12,246 bases of DNA. Source: JAXFPC01 sp034180005. GTDB lineage: Bacteria > Bacillota > Negativicutes > Acidaminococcales > Acidaminococcaceae. The stretch spans positions 1-12,246 of the forward strand of contig JAXFPC010000054.1 of NCBI GenBank assembly GCA_034180005.1. The letters run 5' to 3'. Under the pieces are notes generated by a model. That model was not told the origin of the DNA. It ran no database searches and saw only the letters and a list, made by a program, of their open reading frames with translations. This document shows positions 7,507 to 12,246 of this stretch, one piece after another. The translations under genes and the position numbers were made by a program. The stretch's first letter is position 1. The number at the start of each line of letters is the position of its first letter.

Positions 7507-8768
7507 TAATTTTTTTCCTCCGTATTTAGAGTTTCCTCTATTATTTTATCAATAACCATGGAAATAGCCTCAACGGCGATTCTCTGTTTATTTTCTATTC
7601 TCGTCGATAAAAAGCGGTACTCTTCACAGTATACTTCTTCATCGGATGCCATGGCGATGTAAACAAGACCAATCTGTTTACCTTCGCTTGCCCCCGGGCC
7701 GGCATTGCCGGTGATGCTCAATCCGTAATCGCTACCGAATAAATCTTTAACGCCGACTGCCATTTCACAAGCAGTTTCTTTACTGACAGCGCCATGTTTT
7801 TGCAACGTTTGATCGCTGACATTGACAAGCTTTTGTTTAGCTTCATTTGTATATGTTACCGCCGCGCCTGCAAAATATTCTGATGCTCCGGAAATATCCG
7901 TTATCATACTGCTGACCAATCCGCCGCTGCACGATTCGGCAATTGCCAGACGTTTTCCGCGTTCTGAGAGAAGTTTTCCCAAAGCTGCAGCAAGAGGTTC
8001 GTCATCAATACCGTAAATATGATCGCCCAACTGCTGACGTATTTTAACTTCAAAATTATCCAACATTTTTTTTGCCTCATCGTAGTTAGAGGCTTTGGCA
8101 GTTATGCGGATGACAACTTCTCCCTTGCGGGCGTATAATGCTACGGTCGGATTCGTTTGTTCAACTATCAGAGTATCCAAAAGTTCGGCTGCTTGAGATT
8201 CGCCGATTTTGCGCAGATGGATAACTCTGGAAACGATAGAGCCTAAATTGCCGTAGCGCTTCATTAATCTAGGCATCAGTTGTTTGCTAAAAACATCTTC
8301 CAATTCGGCAGGTGGACCAGGCAAAAGAATGAATACTTTGCCGTCGCTTTCCAGCCAAATTCCCGGCGCTGTACCCACGCTGTTTTCAAGTATCTCCGCG
8401 CCAAGAGGAATGTACGCCTGTTTTTCATTATTTTGCGGCATAATCATACCCTTTTGGTAAAAATAATCGGAAATGTTCCCCCATATGCCGAGATCCATGT
8501 AAGTTTCCAGACCGCACAGCTCCGTAACAACTTCTTTTGTGATATCGCCTCTTGTGGGTCCAAGCCCGCCGCTGGTGATAATAATGTCGGAGCGTTCCAT
8601 TGCTTGTTGCAGAACCTGCTTCATGCGCTGAGGATTATCTCCTACCGTTGTCTGATACAGTACGTCAAAGCCCAAGTAATTAAGTTTTTTAGATATATAC
8701 TGGAAATTTGTATTTAAAATATCACCTAAGAGCAGCTCGGTTCCTGTATTTATTACTTCAACACGCAT
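7506..8768 (-). CDS. cinA: CinA family protein: MoCF-like domain plus nicotinamide-nucleotide amidase domain
   Basis: A 420-residue two-domain protein. The N-terminal MoCF/COG1058 domain (about 1-170) has NTGTELLLGD near the start, TSGGLGPTRGDITKE (65-79) and LPGPPAEL (149-156); in characterised relatives it acts as an ADP-ribose or FAD pyrophosphatase. The C-terminal PncC-type domain (about 258-410) has AESCSGG (277-283) and SITGNAGPGASEGKQIG (351-367) and deamidates nicotinamide mononucleotide, salvaging NAD from NMN released by DNA ligase. In several Firmicutes cinA lies beside recA and is linked to competence; recA is not adjacent here. A GTG two codons upstream (8774) directly abuts the ribosome binding site, so ATG at 8768, 6 bases after AAGGAGGA, is the better start. 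The stop overlaps the helicase start by one base. The TGNAGP segment has Asn where many relatives have a hydrophobic residue. Confidence 0.95.
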   Translation of the reverse strand: MRVEVINTGTELLLGDILNTNFQYISKKLNYLGFDVLYQTTVGDNPQRMKQVLQQAMERSDIIITSGGLGPTRGDITKEVVTELCGLETYMDLGIWGNISDYFYQKGMIMPQNNEKQAYIPLGAEILENSVGTAPGIWLESDGKVFILLPGPPAELEDVFSKQLMPRLMKRYGNLGSIVSRVIHLRKIGESQAAELLDTLIVEQTNPTVALYARKGEVVIRITAKASNYDEAKKMLDNFEVKIRQQLGDHIYGIDDEPLAAALGKLLSERGKRLAIAESCSGGLVSSMITDISGASEYFAGAAVTYTNEAKQKLVNVSDQTLQKHGAVSKETACEMAVGVKDLFGSDYGLSITGNAGPGASEGKQIGLVYIAMASDEEVYCEEYRFLSTRIENKQRIAVEAISMVIDKIIEETLNTEEKN

Positions 8769-8774
8769 AAGCAC

Positions 8775-8782
8775 TCCTCCTT
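8775..8782 (-). promoter_or_regulatory. Strong ribosome binding site for cinA
   Basis: AAGGAGGA on the minus strand, 6 bases before the ATG at 8768. An in-frame GTG at 8774 immediately abuts it with no spacer, so this site decides the start in favour of the ATG. Confidence 0.7.
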
Positions 8783-8788
8783 AAATAA

Positions 8789-10117
8789 TCACACAAGCTC
8801 TCCTACCATTTCGTAGGTGAATCCCTGTACTATACGCACTTTCACAATAGATCCTATTTTTAAATCTGCTGCGTTTTCTATAAAAATCTTTCCGTCCACA
8901 TCAGGTGCTTCGTGACAGGAACGTCCGAAGGCAAGGGTGGTATCATCTTCGGCAAAGCCTTCAACGATAACGTCATACTGTTCTTCTTCGCGTTCTCGAT
9001 GTATTTCTTCGGCTATAGAAGCCTGCAAAGACATGAGACGATGATAACGTTCTTCTTTTACTGTTTCTTCCACCTGATCAATACGTTCTCCGGCTTCCGT
9101 ACCGTCTTCCGGAGAATACGTGAAAACGGAAGCATTTTCAAAACGCTGCCTTGCAACAAATGCGTACAACTCTTCGAAGTCGGCATCGGTTTCTCCGGGG
9201 AATCCTACAATGAAGGTGGTACGCAGAGTAATGTCAGGTATGCGTTTCCGCAACTTATTCAAAAGAGTCTCTACCTCTTGCACGGTAGCGAAGCGATTCA
9301 TTTGATAAAGCAGAGAATCGCTCGCATGCTGCAAAGGTATATCTACGTATTTACATACTTTAGGCAATGTTGCGAAAGCTTCAATCAACTCGTCGGTAAA
9401 ATTGTTTGGATACAAATACATTACGCGTATCCATTCAAGTTCTTCTATTGCATTGAGATCTTCAAGCAGCTGCGGCAGCATGAGCTTGTTGTACAGATCG
9501 ATGCCATAACGCGTTGTGTCCTGTGCTACTACGATAATTTCTTTGACACCGTTGGCGGCAAGGTGTTTTGCTTCGCTCAAAATTTCATCATATGGTCTGC
9601 TTACATAAGCACCTCTTATCAAAGGAATGGCGCAATAGGAGCAGCGATTATCACATCCCTCGGCAATTTTCAGATAAGCCATATAACCCGGAGTACTCAA
9701 ATAACGCGAAACTTCTTTAACATTTAAACTTTCCGGAAGTTTTTGGAGATGCTTTACGCGCTGACCGCTCAGGACTTTTTCTATGACCCAGTAAATGTCT
9801 TGAAAACTTTCAGTTCCCAAAATAGCATCCACCTCCGGCATGCCTTCGAATAATTCGTCGGCATAACGCTGGCTCAAACATCCAGTCATAATGAGATGCT
9901 TACAACAGCCTGACTTTTTATACTCAGCCATCTGTAAAATTGTATCTATGGATTCAGTTTTGGCGCTTTCAATAAATCCGCACGTATTGACAATAATTAT
10001 ATCAGCTTCTTTCGGATTATTGGTTACCTCCAAATTTTTACTGCGTATTATTCCCAGCATCACCTCAGAATCAACAAGATTCTTGGGACATCCCAGGCTT
10101 ACCATTCCTAATTTCAT
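8789..10117 (-). CDS. rimO: Ribosomal protein S12 (Asp) methylthiotransferase RimO
   Basis: A 442-residue radical SAM methylthiotransferase that adds a methylthio group to a conserved aspartate of ribosomal protein S12. Domains in order: the UPF0004 domain with signature SLGCPKNLVDSE (7-18) and the three cluster cysteines C10, C46 and C80; the radical SAM core with C155-x3-C159-x2-C162 in AEGCDNRCSYCAIP; and a C-terminal TRAM domain (about 379-442) with the RimO-type APDVDG segment. The first signature and the TRAM motif favour RimO over the tRNA enzyme MiaB. An ATG at 10138 would add seven residues and overlap the previous stop, but ATG at 10117 has GGAGGA at 10122-10127 and gives the N-terminus usual for RimO (MKLGMVSLGC). 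Both metal-cluster motifs are intact. cinA follows after 20 bases. Confidence 0.96.
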   Translation of the reverse strand: MKLGMVSLGCPKNLVDSEVMLGIIRSKNLEVTNNPKEADIIIVNTCGFIESAKTESIDTILQMAEYKKSGCCKHLIMTGCLSQRYADELFEGMPEVDAILGTESFQDIYWVIEKVLSGQRVKHLQKLPESLNVKEVSRYLSTPGYMAYLKIAEGCDNRCSYCAIPLIRGAYVSRPYDEILSEAKHLAANGVKEIIVVAQDTTRYGIDLYNKLMLPQLLEDLNAIEELEWIRVMYLYPNNFTDELIEAFATLPKVCKYVDIPLQHASDSLLYQMNRFATVQEVETLLNKLRKRIPDITLRTTFIVGFPGETDADFEELYAFVARQRFENASVFTYSPEDGTEAGERIDQVEETVKEERYHRLMSLQASIAEEIHREREEEQYDVIVEGFAEDDTTLAFGRSCHEAPDVDGKIFIENAADLKIGSIVKVRIVQGFTYEMVGELV

Positions 10118-10121
10118 CAAA

Positions 10122-10127
10122 TCCTCC
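10122..10127 (-). promoter_or_regulatory. Ribosome binding site that decides the rimO start
   Basis: GGAGGA on the minus strand, 4 bases before the ATG at 10117. It would lie inside the coding region if the upstream ATG at 10138 were used, so the shorter protein is favoured. Confidence 0.65.
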
Positions 10128-10134
10128 GTCAATG

Positions 10135-11133
10135 TCATTTGCTGAAGCGAATACTTTCAATCCACTTCGCCACCAGTTCTTCCTTGGCAGAACCGGTCTG
10201 GTATTCTTTATTGATCCACATCTTCTTCACGTCGGTCGCACTGTTTTCAATTCCTCGCGGAAAAACAGACATATAACCGTTAAAATTCTTTTGTAACGTG
10301 CGCTGAAGTTCGTTACTTGCAATAAGCCACGCCAGAAAATCTTTTGCCGCAGTTGTTTTTGCGCTGCTTGCATATATTCCTATACAGTACAGATTTATCG
10401 GAGCGCCATCCTCCGGATGGACTATATAAGCGGGAAAATCGCTTTCCAAGTATTTAAAAACATAGCTTATTCTCGTCACGGCCACATCGGCATCACCAAC
10501 AGCCACCATTCGAACAGGGGTGAATGGGAATTTCGCATATTGCTGAATGTGTTTATTCAGTGTTTTGAGATAAGAAAACGCTTCGTTTTCTCCCAATCTG
10601 CTGGCAAAACTTCCTAGAAAATTTTTTGTACTGTCGTTATCTGATAAATTTTCCATAACAACGCGAATATTACTTTGCTTATTTAAATCGTTCCAAGTTG
10701 TAAGATTATGTTGACCGAAATTTCGGGAAAACTGCTGGTTTACTAAAAAAACAACCGGATCATAGAAAATCCCGAACCAATGTGAATCTTCATCCTTACA
10801 TTCCGGAGGAATTAAATCTCCAGTAAGAAATTCAGCCGGCTGAAGCTGTCCGCGCATTTTTGCTTCGCGCAAAATTCCGCGTTCAGCTAAAATAAGATCC
10901 GGTTGAGCGTCGTTATTGGTCGGCAAGCTGTAAACCGCCTGCAAGACTATTTTCCCCTGCTGTTTAACGTTGTACGCGGCAACTATATCTTCAGTAAGTT
11001 CCTTACTTATTTCAGAATACATAAGTAAGGATTCGCTTTTCCGCATCTCTGCGGATTTCTTATCTAAGCACGCAGTCAACAGCATCATTACGACTAACGA
11101 AAGAAGTAAAAAACAACGTTTTATTATAAGCAC
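10135..11133 (-). CDS. Extracellular solute-binding lipoprotein (ABC-type, FbpA/AfuA-like), orphan
   Basis: A 332-residue secreted lipoprotein. The signal peptide is a short basic n-region (IIKR), a hydrophobic core (residues 7-19) and the lipobox LTAC, which makes C22 the lipidated residue. The mature part reads like a type II periplasmic-binding protein of the iron/thiamine/phosphonate group: LLMYSEISKELTEDIVAAYN near the start, QPDLILAERGILREA, then FGIFYDPVVFLVN, TWNDLNK, GDADVAVTRISYVF, and a C-terminal AAKDFLAWLIASNELQ. Such proteins capture a ligand outside the cytoplasmic membrane and deliver it to an ABC permease, but no permease or ATPase gene is adjacent. The paired tyrosines typical of iron binders are not evident; the matching place reads ISY (Y224), so the ligand is uncertain. 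The start is GTG at 11133, with AAGGG just after the ygiQ stop; the longer reading frame to 11250 would bury the signal peptide. Confidence 0.85.
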   Translation of the reverse strand: MLIIKRCFLLLSLVVMMLLTACLDKKSAEMRKSESLLMYSEISKELTEDIVAAYNVKQQGKIVLQAVYSLPTNNDAQPDLILAERGILREAKMRGQLQPAEFLTGDLIPPECKDEDSHWFGIFYDPVVFLVNQQFSRNFGQHNLTTWNDLNKQSNIRVVMENLSDNDSTKNFLGSFASRLGENEAFSYLKTLNKHIQQYAKFPFTPVRMVAVGDADVAVTRISYVFKYLESDFPAYIVHPEDGAPINLYCIGIYASSAKTTAAKDFLAWLIASNELQRTLQKNFNGYMSVFPRGIENSATDVKKMWINKEYQTGSAKEELVAKWIESIRFSK

Positions 11134-11135
11134 TT

Positions 11136-11140
11136 CCCTT
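11136..11140 (-). promoter_or_regulatory. Ribosome binding site of the solute-binding lipoprotein gene
   Basis: AAGGG follows the ygiQ stop codon directly and lies 2 bases before the GTG at 11133 (4 bases if the preceding AGAAGG is taken as the core). Spacing is short, but this is the only in-frame start that leaves the signal peptide at the N-terminus. Confidence 0.45.
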
Positions 11141-12246
11141 CTAATGTCTGCGTGACACGCCACTTCTGCTTTTCTCGCCGCTATTTCTTGCTCCGGTCTG
11201 TCGCAGATTTTTTCTTTCACAAGATTTCCTGCTGCGCTTAAACGAATCAAGAGTTAGGAGGGCTTTGGGATTATTGCTATCTAAAAGATCTTCTCTGCCG
11301 ACTTTCTTCAATGCTTCTATGACAAGCTGTCGATTACGCGGAGCCTTGTACTGCATCAAAGCTCTTTGCATTGCTTTGTCTCTCGGCGAGCGCGCAACAA
11401 AAACATCCGCTCCGCTTTCCGGATCGATACCGGAATAGTACATGGCCGTAGAGGCGCTGCCGGGAGTAGGAATAAAATCCTGTACCTGCTCCGGCTGATG
11501 TTTGATATCTCTCAAAAATTCAGCTAATTCAACAGCATTTTTTAATGTACAGCCCGGATGGCTGGAAATGAAGTAAGGAACTAAATATTGCGGCAATCCC
11601 AATTCGGCATTTTTTTCTGCATACAGGCGCATGAATTTCATGTATTCAGTCTTGCCGGGTTTTCCCATTTTGGCAAGCACATGTTGTGAAATATGCTCCG
11701 GTGCAATTTTTAAAAGTCCGCTTATATGATGGCGGCACAGTTCGTCAAGGAAATCATTTTTCTTATCTGCAAAAATGTAATCGTACCTTATACCGCTGCG
11801 GATAAAAACTTTTTTTATTTTCGGTAAACTGCGCACTTTACGCAACAGTGCTATATAATCGCTATGATCCGCATCCAGGTTGGGACACGGTTTAGGAAAT
11901 AAACATTGACGGTCTTTGCATACACCATGCTTCAGCTGTTTGCTGCAGGAAGGATGACGAAAATTTGCTGTGGGCCCTCCGACATCATGTATGTATCCTT
12001 TAAAACCCGGCAACTCACTGATAATTTTAGCTTCACGCACAATGGACTCGTGACTTCGAGCCTGGATAATTCTACCTTGATGGGCATGGATTGCGCAGAA
12101 AGAACAGCTTCCAAAACAGCCGCGGCAACTTACGATACCGAACTGAACCTCTTCCAAAGCGGGGACGCCTCCGGCGGCATTATATGACGGATGCCAAGCA
12201 CGCATATAATCAAGGTCATAGACAGCGTCCATTTCTTCCTGAGTCA
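11141..12246 (-). CDS. ygiQ: YgiQ family radical SAM protein, N-terminus beyond the window
   Basis: This is the C-terminal 368 codons of a gene entering from the right edge; codons continue in frame upstream of the ATG at 12232, so that ATG is internal. The radical SAM cluster motif is C-x3-C-x2-C in RGCFGSCSFCAIHAHQGRII. Further family blocks are GYIHDVGGPTANFRHPSC, the cysteine-rich C-x9-C-x4-C-x5-C segment that follows, FIRSGIRYDYIF, LLKIAPEHIS, YLVPYFISSHPGC and TPGSASTAMYYSGIDP. These match the E. coli YgiQ/UPF0313 family closely. The radical SAM chemistry is implied by the cluster, but the substrate of the family is not established. The C-terminus after KKVGREDLL ends in a strongly basic, low-complexity tail of roughly 30 residues. 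The TAG stop at 11141-11143 abuts the next gene's ribosome binding site. Confidence 0.93.
   Translation of the reverse strand, partial: TQEEMDAVYDLDYMRAWHPSYNAAGGVPALEEVQFGIVSCRGCFGSCSFCAIHAHQGRIIQARSHESIVREAKIISELPGFKGYIHDVGGPTANFRHPSCSKQLKHGVCKDRQCLFPKPCPNLDADHSDYIALLRKVRSLPKIKKVFIRSGIRYDYIFADKKNDFLDELCRHHISGLLKIAPEHISQHVLAKMGKPGKTEYMKFMRLYAEKNAELGLPQYLVPYFISSHPGCTLKNAVELAEFLRDIKHQPEQVQDFIPTPGSASTAMYYSGIDPESGADVFVARSPRDKAMQRALMQYKAPRNRQLVIEALKKVGREDLLDSNNPKALLTLDSFKRSRKSCERKNLRQTGARNSGEKSRSGVSRRH

Noticed and set aside
8280..8717. A 145-codon + strand frame opposite cinA
   Set aside because: Antisense shadow of the MoCF domain of cinA, with no motif and no start signal.
8912..9727. A 271-codon open frame on the + strand opposite rimO
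   Set aside because: It lies wholly within the clearly coding rimO, is rich in Phe, Tyr and Ile as expected from an antisense reading, matches no recognisable family and has no convincing ribosome binding site.
11134..11250. Upstream extension of the solute-binding lipoprotein to an ATG at 11250
   Set aside because: It would add 39 charged residues before the signal peptide and overlap ygiQ by over 100 bases; the lipobox requires a start near 11133.

Overview
This is a dense bacterial segment in which every supported gene lies on the minus strand, so transcription runs from the right edge to the left. Nine genes are complete and two are cut by the window edges. Gaps run from a 4-base overlap to 57 bases, which suggests one long operon or a few read-through units. 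Strong GGAGG-type ribosome binding sites, frequent non-ATG starts (GTG three times, TTG once) and the family content point to Bacillota: a PreP-like M16C peptidase, and a large HflX followed by a YnbB-type C-S lyase as in Bacillus subtilis. Moderate GC suggests a Clostridia or Negativicutes member. The lineage is inference; no rRNA or other taxonomic marker is present.

In transcription order: a YgiQ-type radical SAM protein (cut at its N-terminus, right edge); an orphan periplasmic-binding-type lipoprotein; RimO, which methylthiolates ribosomal protein S12; CinA, with nucleotide/NMN-deamidase domains; a DEAD-box RNA helicase with a DbpA-type RNA-binding tail; an enlarged HflX ribosome-splitting GTPase; a PLP-dependent methionine gamma-lyase-like protein; a DEDDh 3'-5' exonuclease fused to a BRCT domain; an unrecognised 254-residue protein; YaaA (peroxide stress); and the start of a presequence-protease-like zinc peptidase (left edge).

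Much of the cluster concerns the ribosome and RNA (RimO, helicase, HflX) or stress and damage (YaaA, CinA, exonuclease). No mobile element, CRISPR array, tRNA or rRNA is visible. There is no gene-free stretch longer than 57 bases.

The most notable observation is in HflX. Its roughly 190-residue N-terminal extension carries a complete JAMM/MPN metalloprotease-type motif (H-x-H-x7-S-x2-D) with a suitably placed upstream glutamate. A putative metal-dependent isopeptidase-type or RadC-like domain is therefore joined to a ribosome-recycling GTPase.
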